NCBI GenBank assembly: GCA_903893745.1
Contig: CAITNF010000001.1
Location: 1-64,000, forward strand
DNA length: 64,000 nucleotides
Direction: 5' to 3'
DNA from: an uncultured Actinomycetes bacterium
GTDB taxonomy: Bacteria; Actinomycetota; Acidimicrobiia; Acidimicrobiales; RAAP-2
This document shows positions 7,859-17,207 of the stretch, in pieces. Below the pieces are notes generated by a model that did no database searches, was not told the DNA's origin, and was given only the letters and a program-made list of their open reading frames with translations. How positions within the stretch are numbered: the stretch's first letter is position 1; every line of letters starts with the position of its first letter. A program made the translations under genes and the position numbers.

Positions 7859-8623
7859 TTAGATTAATTCTTCTTCGCGGCTCTTGATCAACATGATCAA
7901 GACTGCGAAGAGGCCAAACAACGGCTTTGCGAGCACGTCAGCTATTGAGTAGCCAACCTGACGCGAAACGAGAGCGGCAGTTTCGTTTGAGATGAGTCGC
8001 GGCAAGATGAACGCGACTGGGTAGACCAACCACGTCACCAAAATTACCCAGCGCATACCAGAAACCAACTGGCGAATTCGAGCCGGCTGACCATCGAGCG
8101 ACTTGGTGAGTTCAACAAAGAGGACGTAGAGGACGTAGATGAAGAAGATCGTCGAAAGTCCTCCCCACACGAGACGCGCCGTCGAGTGAGCGGGGGCAAT
8201 CTCTCCGGGGTAACCAAGACCAATCATGAAGAGTGACGCCACTGAAAGCTTGATAATCAGTCCGCGGGCAACCTCAGCCTTGAGTCGAAGCACCGTAATG
8301 AGCTCCGCCAAAAGAAGTGGCACGGTGAGCAGCCAGTCAACGTAGCGGTACGCCTCGTTGAACGGAGTGCCCGACATGACGTACGAACCGTTGACGAAGT
8401 GAAATGCTTCATTCCATGAGTTAAAGATACGAAGGTAGTGGTAACCAGCGATCAACACGACCAGTGTGGTCAAGTTGAGGGCAGTTTGGTTTTTCTTGGT
8501 TATTTGATTACGAATCAGCAAGAAGTAGACAAACGAAGCAATCATTGCGGCAAACACAAACGACAGTGCGTTGTAGACCAAATTGAACTGTCCATGTGAG
8601 AGCGTAAGTACAGCGTTATTCAT
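7859..8623 (-). CDS. Actinorhodopsin-like light-driven proton pump
   Basis: 254 residues with seven hydrophobic helices. Helix C reads RYVDWLLTVPLLLAE, giving the proton-pump triad Asp96 (acceptor), Thr100 and Glu107 (donor), the DTE pattern of proteorhodopsin/actinorhodopsin. Helix G carries Lys233 (ADVLAKPLFG) for the retinal Schiff base. His62 in helix B would pair with Asp96. Leu104 at the tuning position predicts green absorption. The small WGGLS segment at 153-157 in helix E is like xanthorhodopsin-type proteins that leave room for a carotenoid antenna. AGGAG lies 7 nt before the ATG, so this gene has a conventional leader. No retinal-forming (blh) gene is seen in the window. Confidence 0.95.
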   Translation of the reverse strand: MNNAVLTLSHGQFNLVYNALSFVFAAMIASFVYFLLIRNQITKKNQTALNLTTLVVLIAGYHYLRIFNSWNEAFHFVNGSYVMSGTPFNEAYRYVDWLLTVPLLLAELITVLRLKAEVARGLIIKLSVASLFMIGLGYPGEIAPAHSTARLVWGGLSTIFFIYVLYVLFVELTKSLDGQPARIRQLVSGMRWVILVTWLVYPVAFILPRLISNETAALVSRQVGYSIADVLAKPLFGLFAVLIMLIKSREEELI

Positions 8624-8808
8624 AAAACAACTCCTGTTCTCGCGCCTGTTCCCAATCCCAATTTAAGCATCCCGTGGCAAGATTTGAAGCAATCGAGATA
8701 TTCAGTTAAATAGTTTGATGAGAAATTGCACTATTAATCGAATAGATAATCTTCTGCCATCTACATTTACTTTTTGTTTCTTTTTCAAAAATATTCTAGA
8801 TTTATCAC

Positions 8809-9372
8809 GTGTCAGATCTCATTATGACCAACCGGCTTGGTCTTTATTTGATAAGCGCCAGCGACCTGATTTTACTTTTTGAAACTCCGGGCGACGTTGC
8901 AATCTGCGAGGGCAAACCATTCTCTAATCCTCACCGGGTACTAGTCGATGACCCGGGTCCGCTCCACTGGAGAGTCCCCCAGGTGAAGGAAGACCCCTCA
9001 TTAAATATCTGGTTTGTCAGGTGGATAGTTCTGAACTCTACCCACGAAATCATCGGCAGCGTTAGTTTTCACGCCCCGCCAGACGCTAAGGGAATGATTG
9101 AAATCGGTGTAGGAATTCACCAAAATTTTCGGAACAATGGCTACGCCAAAGAAGCACTCTTGGGAATGTGGAGCTGGGCTATCAACGAGCCCGCAGTTCA
9201 GACTCTCCGCTACACCGTTTCTGCCGACAACATCCCTTCAGTCAAAATAATCAAGGGGTTTGGGTTCAACCATGTTGGGCAACAGACCGACGAAGCGGAT
9301 GGAATAGAGGAGATTTTCGAAATAGATTCTGAAGTCTTTCGACGTCGGTTTGAAATTCCAGGTGACCACTGA
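8809..9372 (+). CDS. GNAT-family N-acetyltransferase (RimJ/RimL type)
   Basis: 187 residues from GTG 8809. The acetyl-CoA site is visible as IEIGVGIHQNFRNNGYAKEAL, with an R/Q-x-x-G-x-A loop of the form RNNGYA, followed by RYTVSADNIPSVKIIKGFGF, the Asn-Ser-Lys pattern of RimJ-like enzymes. It acetylates an amino group of an unknown substrate. TAGATT at 8797-8802 is exactly -12 to -7 from the GTG and there is no Shine-Dalgarno sequence, so the mRNA is probably leaderless. Confidence 0.85.
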   Translation: MSDLIMTNRLGLYLISASDLILLFETPGDVAICEGKPFSNPHRVLVDDPGPLHWRVPQVKEDPSLNIWFVRWIVLNSTHEIIGSVSFHAPPDAKGMIEIGVGIHQNFRNNGYAKEALLGMWSWAINEPAVQTLRYTVSADNIPSVKIIKGFGFNHVGQQTDEADGIEEIFEIDSEVFRRRFEIPGDH

Positions 9373-9479
9373 AGTATCGAATTAAGACTTTTGGTACCAC
9401 GAGCGCTGATGGTAGACCGGAACAGAACCATGTTCAATAGTCACGGCCGTTTGGCTCTCATTCGAGTAGCCCGATTCCC

Positions 9480-11639
9480 TTACTTGTGAGAAAAGATGAA
9501 ACTCACTGGCGCCGATTTTGCAGCCCCGACGTTTTTCTTTCCCCGTTGCTTGGCCGTAACCACGCAGGTCGTTGCAGTCTTCGCACTCACTGATCCGTGC
9601 GTAATTCTGCATCCCGCTCCCGTGACAACAAAGCGAACAGGTCCGACGCCGGTGCCACCCGTAGTTGTCAAAATGACTGGTCGACCGACGACACCGGAAA
9701 ACACGGTGTTCGTGATTTGCAGCACGGTCGTGCTACGAACCGCAACAAAGTCTTGGTAAATGTTGCCGGAGTCTTTGAAGGCACCATAGGCCGCACAAAA
9801 CGTAACGGTCAGACAGGTAACGTGCGGGTGGCCAAACGTGTAGCCACTCAACCTGGCGCTAAGTTCCTGACTGCTCCAGTTACTGCCGTTATAGGTCGAT
9901 ACGAATCCGTGCCAATCGTGCGATGTGTTCGAGTAGTAGCTGCCTCCGCCAACACAGAAGTTAGAGGAGCGACAAGTCGCGTTCTCAATATTCGACGCGC
10001 CTCCGAGAGTGCCCGCCAACTGCTGACTATTCCACGAAGTCCCGTTATAGACCGAGACAAAGGCGTATTGGGTATTCCCCGAGTCAGAATAATTGCCATC
10101 GACTAAGCAGAGCGACGATGAACGACAAGTGACCCCCTCGACAATTTCTGTCCCATTGGTTCCCGCGGTTAGCGAACTTGCCAGCTGCTGACTATTCCAC
10201 GAGGTCCCGTTATAGACCGAGACAAAGACCTGCGGGACGTTGGAACTGTCCCCGTAGAGACCGCTCGCCACACAAAAAGATGTCGAGTAGCAGATAACCC
10301 TAAAGTTCGAATTCAGGCCAACGTTGGTTCCGACACTCAGTCCACTAGCTAATTCCTGGTCCGCCCAGGTAGAGCCGTTATAGACCGAGACGAAGGGGTG
10401 CTCAACTGCGCCACCATCTTGGTAATTGCCGCTCGCGATACAGAGGGTTGTCGATCGACACGTCACATTGACTAAACCACTGACAATTTCTGTCACTCCG
10501 TTACTAAAGGTCGTAGCTATTGCCTGATCACTCCAAGTTGAGCCGTTATAAATCGACGCAAATGCTCGTCTGGTGGACGAGCCGTCGTGGTACGAACCAC
10601 TGGCGGTACAGAACGTCGACGAAGTGCAGAAAACGGAATCGACTTCAGCCGCACCATGAAGGTTCAAGATGCTCGCCAGCTCCTGATTACTCCAGTTTGA
10701 GCCGTTGTAGACAGCCACGAAGGCTTGAGTGTCATTCGCCACGTCGGCGTAGTCGCCGTAGGCAACACAGAACTTGGACGAACGACAGGTAACACCCGCG
10801 AGGGTTGAGCCAGCCACCCCTTGACTTAACGAGCTAGCAATTTGGTTGTCGCTCCACGTCGAGCCGTTATAAATCGATACAAATATTTGTGGTCTGTTCG
10901 ACACATCGGAGTAGGAACCGTACGCGATGCAAAACTTGGACGAGTGGCACGTGACGTTACTAATGCTGGCCCCGTTCGTTCCCTTGCTCAGCGAACTGGC
11001 CAGCTCCTGGGTACTCCAAGTTGAGCCGTTATAAACCGACGTGAATGTTTGCAGGACATTTGCAGCGTCCCGGTACCAACCACTCGCGACGCAGAAGGTG
11101 ACCGAATGACACGTTACGTTCGCGGTATTGGCCCCATTAACCCCCACATTGAGCGAACCAGCTAACTCTTGATCACTCCAGTTCGTCCCGTTATAGACCG
11201 ATACGAACGCTTGGAGAACATTCGACAAATCCAAGTATCGACCATAGGCAACACAGAAAGTCGATGAGCGGCACGTCAGGTGCAAGGAGCTGTCACCGTT
11301 CGCCCCGCCGTTACTTCCTTTGCTTAGTGAGCTCGCGATTTCATGGTCCGCCCAGTCGGTTCCGTTGTAAACCGATACGAAGGATTGTTGCAAATTGTAC
11401 GAATCATGGTACACACCGCCCGCAACGCAGAAGGTGGACGACGTGCAGTTGAAATCTTCAATGAAGGCTCCACCCGCCCCTTGATTCAGAGTGCTCACGA
11501 GCTGGCGCTCACTCCAATGAGTGGTGGTCGAACCAGCGGAATTCGTAAAAAGCAACGTAACGACGAGGCTGAGGGCAATAAATCGCGCGAAGCGAGCTCG
11601 TCTCGAATCACGAGACACCAATCGAGTCAATCTGTCCAC
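9480..11639 (-). CDS. Secreted protein with 11 tandem Cys-pair repeats
   Basis: 719 residues. An N-terminal signal peptide (basic start, hydrophobic core about 20-36) leads into 11 repeats of about 50-58 residues. Each runs W-[SAN]-x-x-[EQ]-[LI]-A-x-x-L, a Gly/Asn turn, TCRSSTFC with two cysteines six apart, an ASGxYxD turn, then FVSVYNGT. The pattern suggests a beta-propeller or solenoid with one disulfide per blade and possible Asn-rich glycosylation motifs. The last ~85 residues form an Ig-like domain with GTGVGPVRF and two Cys. No anchor is visible, so it is probably released or held by other wall proteins. Adjacent repeats are near-identical at DNA level in places. Function unknown. Confidence 0.85.
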   Translation of the reverse strand: MDRLTRLVSRDSRRARFARFIALSLVVTLLFTNSAGSTTTHWSERQLVSTLNQGAGGAFIEDFNCTSSTFCVAGGVYHDSYNLQQSFVSVYNGTDWADHEIASSLSKGSNGGANGDSSLHLTCRSSTFCVAYGRYLDLSNVLQAFVSVYNGTNWSDQELAGSLNVGVNGANTANVTCHSVTFCVASGWYRDAANVLQTFTSVYNGSTWSTQELASSLSKGTNGASISNVTCHSSKFCIAYGSYSDVSNRPQIFVSIYNGSTWSDNQIASSLSQGVAGSTLAGVTCRSSKFCVAYGDYADVANDTQAFVAVYNGSNWSNQELASILNLHGAAEVDSVFCTSSTFCTASGSYHDGSSTRRAFASIYNGSTWSDQAIATTFSNGVTEIVSGLVNVTCRSTTLCIASGNYQDGGAVEHPFVSVYNGSTWADQELASGLSVGTNVGLNSNFRVICYSTSFCVASGLYGDSSNVPQVFVSVYNGTSWNSQQLASSLTAGTNGTEIVEGVTCRSSSLCLVDGNYSDSGNTQYAFVSVYNGTSWNSQQLAGTLGGASNIENATCRSSNFCVGGGSYYSNTSHDWHGFVSTYNGSNWSSQELSARLSGYTFGHPHVTCLTVTFCAAYGAFKDSGNIYQDFVAVRSTTVLQITNTVFSGVVGRPVILTTTGGTGVGPVRFVVTGAGCRITHGSVSAKTATTCVVTAKQRGKKNVGAAKSAPVSFIFSHK
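10021..10227 (-). repeat. Recently duplicated 42-nt segments within the repeat gene
   Basis: Positions 10021-10062 and 10186-10227 differ at only one of 42 bases. They encode the FVSVYNGTSWNSQQL junction of neighbouring repeats 8/9 and 9/10. Other junctions have diverged more, so the array has grown or been homogenised recently here. Confidence 0.8.
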
Positions 11640-11930
11640 ACCAAATCATAAATCCCGAGTTGTCGAATAAGAAATGGTTTATCAGGACTACTCAGCAGTC
11701 AAGAGTGAATTCTTCGTGAAGGTTTTGCATCAAACTTGCACACATTGCTAATCACCAACGAGCAGAGATTTAACGAGTCGAATAAGAAAGAACTCCGATC
11801 ATTCTCAGCCCCGCAACCAGAACGAGGCGCCCAGGCTCTGGTAATTGAGCTCTGCACTGAGTTCTGCGTATTCGCTGCAGCAAAAAGGTACGAGGTGTAC
11901 CCTTCGCTAGTCACCTAGTAAAGGAGAAAA

Positions 11931-12293
11931 ATGAGCGCTACTGATCACGATGAAATTACCCGAGTCGTTACTCTCTACATTGATGGAGCTGCGAAGGGCG
12001 ACGCCGCACTACTTGATGAGGCGTTTCACGAAAGTGCCCACTGGTTTGGCTATATGCACGACACCGTGTACGCCGTTGACAAAGCAGGGTTTATTGAGCT
12101 CATGGTTGGTCAACCTGGTGATGCTGGCAATTTAGTTTCAGAGATTGTTTCAATTGAACAGACGGGCAATGCTGCGGTCGCAACCGTGACTGACCAGGGT
12201 TTCTGGGGTGACATGGACTTCACTGACTACTTTCAGCTCGTCAAGTTCGACGATACCTGGAAGATTGTTTCAAAGGCATTCCACTTGCATTAA
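11931..12293 (+). CDS. NTF2-like (SnoaL / lumazine-binding-like) protein
   Basis: 120 residues of the NTF2-like cone fold: an N-terminal helix ITRVVTLYIDGAAKGDAALLDEAF, a mid-chain HDTVYAVDKAGFIELM, and a C-terminal sheet ending DYFQLVKFDDTWKIVSKAFHLH. Proteins of this Lumazine_bd_2/SnoaL type bind or isomerise small hydrophobic molecules; the substrate is unknown. AAGGAG at 11921-11926 is a strong Shine-Dalgarno for the ATG, unlike most genes here. The gene ends in a strong terminator. The 290 bases upstream (11640-11930) hold no other gene I can support. Confidence 0.85.
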   Translation: MSATDHDEITRVVTLYIDGAAKGDAALLDEAFHESAHWFGYMHDTVYAVDKAGFIELMVGQPGDAGNLVSEIVSIEQTGNAAVATVTDQGFWGDMDFTDYFQLVKFDDTWKIVSKAFHLH

Positions 12294-12358
12294 GGCACAA
12301 CCACTGCGAAGCCAGCAGCCAGTGCCGGTGGAGTCGCAGGGTTCAATCTGGACTTAGT

Positions 12359-12405
12359 AACCAAGAACCGTCTGAATTTTCGATTCAGGCGGTTCTTGGT
12401 TTTTT
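12359..12405 (+). terminator. Rho-independent terminator after the NTF2-like gene
   Basis: An 18-bp stem (12359-12376 with 12384-12401) with one G-U wobble and a 7-nt loop, followed by a run of T. A textbook intrinsic terminator. Confidence 0.92.
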
Positions 12406-12510
12406 GTCACACTTCCTTCGAAAGGCATCACCTGTATCAATCAACTTCGGGGCCACGCCAAGTGGGTTAGAGGTGTTAATTCAAAGCGACTAGACCCTTA
12501 GTATTTTTCC

Positions 12511-13185
12511 ATGAGCTCATTTTTCATTGGAAAGAATATTTGCATAGTTGGCGGTTCGGGAGTGCTTGGTGGCGAAATTGCGCGACAGTTATTGAGTCGC
12601 GGCGCCGATGTCTGCGTTATCGCTCGCCACCCAGATCACATTGCCCCGGATCTACAGGGACTTCGTTCTGCTCAAAGTGACATCCGTTCACGCGACTCAC
12701 TCCAAGCGGCGTTCAACCAGATGGGTGGTGACTTTGACGGAATAGTAAACGCCTGTGGAGTAGTGGCCTTTGGTTCAATAGACTCCACGCCCCCTGAAAT
12801 AGTCAGTGAGTTGATGAATGTCAACGCAGTGGGGACAATGAATGTTTTGGCTCTGGGTCGTGACACCGTGAAGGACGGTGGATTCATCGTCTCGCTCACT
12901 GGTGTAGCCGCGGACATGAATCTGGTGGGCATGGCTGGCTACTGCGCCTCAAAGTCCGCTGCTCACAAGATGATGACCATCGCCGCACGAGAATTCCGGT
13001 CGAAGAAAATTACGGTACTCGACGTACGAGCTCCACACACGGAGACCGGTCTCGTGGACCGGGCACTCCATGGCACGGCTCCAAAAATGCCTGAGGGGCT
13101 CGACCCAGTGTCGGTCGCCGCACGCATTTTGTTGGCCCTTGAAAATGGAGAGAGCGATCTCCCCGCCGAGGCTTTCACCGCTTAG
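12511..13185 (+). CDS. Short-chain dehydrogenase/reductase
   Basis: 224 residues with a Rossmann fold: GGSGVLGGEIA in place of the usual TGxxxGIG nucleotide-binding loop, a VNACGV segment at the NNAG position, and the catalytic Tyr-x3-Lys as YCASK with a preceding Ser in SLTGVA. It should oxidise or reduce an alcohol/ketone with NAD(P); the substrate is unknown. TAGTAT at 12499-12504 is exactly -12 to -7 from the ATG, so the transcript is probably leaderless. Confidence 0.9.
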   Translation: MSSFFIGKNICIVGGSGVLGGEIARQLLSRGADVCVIARHPDHIAPDLQGLRSAQSDIRSRDSLQAAFNQMGGDFDGIVNACGVVAFGSIDSTPPEIVSELMNVNAVGTMNVLALGRDTVKDGGFIVSLTGVAADMNLVGMAGYCASKSAAHKMMTIAAREFRSKKITVLDVRAPHTETGLVDRALHGTAPKMPEGLDPVSVAARILLALENGESDLPAEAFTA

Positions 13186-13341
13186 TTAAGCAAGGTCGAA
13201 GGGGTAACTAATCATTTGCCGCAGACCAACTAAGCAAATGGTTCTGGCATAAATCGAATAGGGCCGCGGCGCGGCGTATCGTGATGAACACTCTGGTCAG
13301 TTCGTACTCACTCAGTACGAACGATTGGGTAACAATTTTCG

Positions 13342-15021
13342 CTAACTACCGTTCCACTGACGCATCAGCTCTTCGAAGGGATCAAGACCCATACCGCCCA
13401 TCGCCAGAGCGTGTGCGTGGAATTTCTTAAGCGAAAACTTGTCACCAAGACGAGCCTTCGCTTCCTCGCGGCAGCGCAACCACACTCGCTCGCCAACTTT
13501 GTACGAGATGGCCTGGCCAGGCAGTCCGAGATAACGGTCAACCTCTGAAACCGACATATCGTGACTCTGGATTGCCAGATTCTCTAAAACCCACACCGCC
13601 ATCTCGGCTGTCCATGTTTCACCCGAGCAGTCACCGAGGTCCCCCATTGGCCAAAATCCTTGGGGCACTGTCAACTCGAGATGAAGTCCAATGTCCACGA
13701 CGATTCGGGCCGCGCGCAAAGCTTGGTTCGAGAGATAACCAAGTTCGTATTCCGGCAAGTTGTAGTAGCCCAGTTCGTCCATTAATCGTTCGGCGTAGAG
13801 CGCCCAACCTTCTACGTAACCTGAAGTGCCACCTTCGAGACGCTGAAAACGACTCTGACGCTCGGACTGCAACGTTGCGGTAGCTATCTGCAGGTGGTGG
13901 CCTGGCACGGCCTCGTGGTACCAGACTCCAAGGTCACTCCAAAAGGGAAACGATTCACGACCGAGCGTTGGGTACCACGTAGTTCCCGGTCGCGAGAGAT
14001 CTTCGCTCGGTCCGATGTAGTACGGAGCCGCCGCACTGCCTTCGGGAGCGATTCGCACATCACAGAACTCGATACGTTCATCAATATCGAAGTGAGTTCC
14101 GTTCAATTCCTTAATGGTGGCTTGGGTTAGCTCCTTTAGTCTCGCAACGAGTGCGTCAGTGCCATGAATTGATCGTGCGGCATCATTATCGAGATAGTCA
14201 GCGACTTCCGCCAAGCCCTTAGCCCCGGGAAGTATGACGTTGGCAATCTCCCACATTCGGTTTACGATGCGCTGAAGATCAGAGTAACCCCAGTTATACG
14301 TATCAATAAGGTCGAGTGATGCGCCAGTCCAGTAGCTAGCCCACTGGCCGTAGCGTTCGGCCCCGCAAGAATCATGCTCCGTGGCGCTTGACAGTAGTGA
14401 ATCCGTCATCCATGTCGCGAACTCGTCATACGCCGCATCAGCGGTGACGGCAGCTCGGCGAAGTGCACTGCTCGCGTCCAGAGTCGGAGCGATTCGTTCA
14501 GCAAAACCTGAGAAATTCGCCACTCGAGCCTGCTGAGCGACCCCTTCGATATGGCGTTTTGGCGGGAGTTGATTCGTGGCTCGAAGTTCCTCGAGGGTCA
14601 GTTTCCAAGAACTCAATGAGTCGTGCACCGCGTTAAGTCGGGCGGTGATGCTGTCGAGATCACCGGTATCCATCAGCTCGAAGACTTGTCGGAAATTAGC
14701 AATTGGAGAACTTAGTACCGAAAAAATTCTTGATGTCTCGTTACTCTGGGCCAGTCCTAGTCCGGACTGCAGTCGTTCTCGCAAGAGTGCCGCCGCCACC
14801 TCGTCAATTTGATCGATAACCGGGGTTGATTCGAGCCGGTCGAGGAACTCTTTCGTCTCAGCTATGTCACGTTGACGTTGAGCCGGCGAGAGGTCGGGGA
14901 GTAGATGGTTGTAGCCCTCAATACCAAAATACGTTGCGGCGGTCGGATCGCTCGCCGCGCGAGCATCGATGATGTCACTCGCCAATTTAAAAACTTCGGA
15001 GCGGTGTGGTGCTTCAGCCAT
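13342..15021 (-). CDS. DUF885 family protein (putative metallopeptidase)
   Basis: 559 residues, a usual length for DUF885. The diagnostic HEAVPGHHLQ motif (HExxPGHH) near residue 369 supplies zinc ligands, with EGWALYAERLMDELG following as the usual downstream glutamate region. No signal peptide is visible, so it is probably cytoplasmic. It is likely a peptidase of the gluzincin type; substrate unknown. TAAATG lies at -13 to -8 and a GAGG is also near the ATG, so the mode of initiation is ambiguous. Confidence 0.9.
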   Translation of the reverse strand: MAEAPHRSEVFKLASDIIDARAASDPTAATYFGIEGYNHLLPDLSPAQRQRDIAETKEFLDRLESTPVIDQIDEVAAALLRERLQSGLGLAQSNETSRIFSVLSSPIANFRQVFELMDTGDLDSITARLNAVHDSLSSWKLTLEELRATNQLPPKRHIEGVAQQARVANFSGFAERIAPTLDASSALRRAAVTADAAYDEFATWMTDSLLSSATEHDSCGAERYGQWASYWTGASLDLIDTYNWGYSDLQRIVNRMWEIANVILPGAKGLAEVADYLDNDAARSIHGTDALVARLKELTQATIKELNGTHFDIDERIEFCDVRIAPEGSAAAPYYIGPSEDLSRPGTTWYPTLGRESFPFWSDLGVWYHEAVPGHHLQIATATLQSERQSRFQRLEGGTSGYVEGWALYAERLMDELGYYNLPEYELGYLSNQALRAARIVVDIGLHLELTVPQGFWPMGDLGDCSGETWTAEMAVWVLENLAIQSHDMSVSEVDRYLGLPGQAISYKVGERVWLRCREEAKARLGDKFSLKKFHAHALAMGGMGLDPFEELMRQWNGS

Positions 15022-15200
15022 ACGACCTCATTTACGTGGTTGGGGTAACGATACCGTTTATTCGAGATGGGTGACTTGATCTCAAGACCGCCACCCCGAT
15101 TCAAATCGGTGACGGAGATGTAGAAAAATCTCGCCCACTGGCCGTCCCATCACATTCAACTTACGTGGATTAAGTGGCCCATTTTTCTACAGTTGACTAT

Positions 15201-16919
15201 TTAGCCAAAAGTAAAGTCGTACACCTGCACGCCCGCACTAAAAGTAAGTTTCAGCGCTCCAGTCGCGCGAGAAGCGCTGTGTAGCAACGTGTACAGCGTT
15301 GGAAATCCTTGAACAGTAATGGTCTTCACGTACTTGCCGTTGATTGACTCGCGGACGGTTCCCTTCCCCCCGAGAACTAAATAGACATCACTTGCCTGGT
15401 AGCCAAGTTCAAGTTGTGCACCCGAAGACGACGTAACGAACTGGTTTGACGTCGTCCATCCACCGTTTAGGGCGTAGTTACCCGTCGTGAGTGAACCCGG
15501 GAAGGAGTACGTGGAAGAGCCGTTGCTGACTGACGACGAACCCTGTAAGTACTGCGATCGTTCCGATCCGAGGTACGTTTCTGGGCTAATTCCTCGAGTT
15601 GGTGTGCGATCGGGGATGCTGGTTGGCGCCGGCAAGGACGCCGCGGGGTTGGCGGAAATGAGTAGTTTTCGAATGAGTTGTTCATCGTTCGAATAACCAC
15701 CCTCCCCATAGGCGACGTGGCGAATTACCCCATTGGCATCGATCAAATACTCCGCTGGCCAATATTGATTTAGGTAGGCATCCCACGTCGCCAGATTGTT
15801 ATCGACCGCAATGGGGTACTTAATGCCAAGACTCTTGGCGCCAGCAGTGATGTTGGAGAGGACGTGTTCGAAGGCAAATTCGGGGGCTTGAACACCTATC
15901 ACGTCTAATCCGTAACGGTGATAGCGCTGATACCACGCTTCAACGTGTGGAAGTGACCTCTGGCAGTTAATGCATGAATAGGTGTAATAGTCAATCAATA
16001 CCACATGCCCTCGTAACGCACTTAGGTTGAGCGGCTTATCCCCCGGGGTATTCACCCAATTAGTGATGCCAACAAAGTTTGGAGCGGTGCCACATTTCTG
16101 CAAGCCAAGAATTTGCTCAAAACTCGCCATCTGTTCACACGTGTTGAGATTTCCATTATTACTTTTCTTGTGGGATAACGATCGAAGCGCGTGCAAGGTG
16201 TAGGAATTCCCTTCCACTTTTTGTTGCAGTACTGAGGTGTAGTTAGGTATCCAACGCTGCAGAGGATCTGCCACATTAAACGCCAAAATCAAAGCAATCA
16301 CAATGAGAAAAACGCCCGCCAGCGGACGGATTTTTCTCGTTAAGGATGACAGCCGGCGATTCTTTTCAACAAATCGATCACCGATCATCGCGATGATGAA
16401 GAGTGGGATTGCTGCCCCTACAGCAAAGAAGAGGCTCAGTAACACGCTGTACAAATTGGCTCGGTGAGTCGCTCCCAAGACTGAAATAGTTGCTAAGACA
16501 GGTCCAGCACAGGGAACGAAGACTGCGCCGAGACCAAGTCCGATCAAGAAGCCTGAGCGAGTTCCCGAAGGCGCACTCCGAGCAAATCTCTGAAAAGGTC
16601 GTTCAAGAAGTTGTTCAATTTTCGGACTGATCAGACTTACGCCAAAAAGGATAAGTAGAGCAATACCAGAATCTCTTAATAAATTGGCTGGTAGATGAAG
16701 ACTGGAAAGAATGACTGACCCGAGGGCCGTCAATAGTCCGAAACTCAGCACGAGCCCCGCCATTACTGACAGTGATCGCCGACGCCTCGCTCGATAGGGA
16801 TGTGTCGGATCACTCACCGGCGCCACCCATCCAACAATGACAACTGGAAGGATGGGCAGAACGCAAGGAGAGACTCCGGCAATAACACCCGCAATTAAAG
16901 CGACCAGTAGCAACAACAA
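15201..16919 (-). CDS. dipZ: DipZ-like fusion of CcdA/DsbD membrane domain and thioredoxin domain
   Basis: 572 residues. The N-terminal ~240 are six-plus membrane helices of the DsbD/CcdA type with paired motifs SPCVLPILPV and VPCAGPVLAT carrying the redox cysteines. A TlpA-like thioredoxin domain follows with Cys316-x-x-Cys319 (SCINCQRSLPHVE). The last ~150 residues form a beta-rich module as in mycobacterial DipZ. It should carry electrons across the membrane to exported thiol proteins. The start is a run of three TTG codons without a clear ribosome site; 16919 is the furthest upstream. The 288 bases upstream to the aldehyde dehydrogenase contain no gene I can support. Confidence 0.92.
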   Translation of the reverse strand: MLLLLVALIAGVIAGVSPCVLPILPVVIVGWVAPVSDPTHPYRARRRRSLSVMAGLVLSFGLLTALGSVILSSLHLPANLLRDSGIALLILFGVSLISPKIEQLLERPFQRFARSAPSGTRSGFLIGLGLGAVFVPCAGPVLATISVLGATHRANLYSVLLSLFFAVGAAIPLFIIAMIGDRFVEKNRRLSSLTRKIRPLAGVFLIVIALILAFNVADPLQRWIPNYTSVLQQKVEGNSYTLHALRSLSHKKSNNGNLNTCEQMASFEQILGLQKCGTAPNFVGITNWVNTPGDKPLNLSALRGHVVLIDYYTYSCINCQRSLPHVEAWYQRYHRYGLDVIGVQAPEFAFEHVLSNITAGAKSLGIKYPIAVDNNLATWDAYLNQYWPAEYLIDANGVIRHVAYGEGGYSNDEQLIRKLLISANPAASLPAPTSIPDRTPTRGISPETYLGSERSQYLQGSSSVSNGSSTYSFPGSLTTGNYALNGGWTTSNQFVTSSSGAQLELGYQASDVYLVLGGKGTVRESINGKYVKTITVQGFPTLYTLLHSASRATGALKLTFSAGVQVYDFTFG

Positions 16920-17207
16920 AGTAGAGCTACTTACCTATCGTGACAAGACTAGAAATCGTGGGATTTAATGCTTGGTGACGTGTGAGATTTTCAGTCATGG
17001 CTTTGCCCAATTTAGTGGTTTAGCGCTGATCTCACGCCGTTGCGCCGTCGAGTCACTTCAGTAATTGGACCAGCGCGCCTCGAGTGAGTTCGAAACTCAC
17101 TAACCCATAATTCCATTGGCCAGCGGCCGCTCTAAGACGAGTTGACGTCGTTAGCTTTCGTCTCTAGATTCACGGTACGGCAGTAACTATTTGATAAGGG
17201 GAATTAA

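Noticed and set aside
9496-10106. Long open frames on the plus strand opposite the repeat protein
   Set aside because: They are antisense shadows of the repeated minus-strand gene, with no start signal and no recognisable domain.
10021-11500. Regular repeats suggesting a CRISPR array
   Set aside because: The repeats are about 160 bp apart, imperfect, in frame, and encode a repeated protein module; there are no cas genes.
11736-11918. 60-residue plus-strand frame before the NTF2-like gene
   Set aside because: No Shine-Dalgarno, no TANNNT at the required offset and no recognisable domain; the opposite-strand frame is equally open.
13213-13240. Inverted repeat CATTTGC...GCAAATG after the SDR gene
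   Set aside because: Only 7-bp arms with a 14-bp loop and no T-run; too weak to call a terminator or operator.
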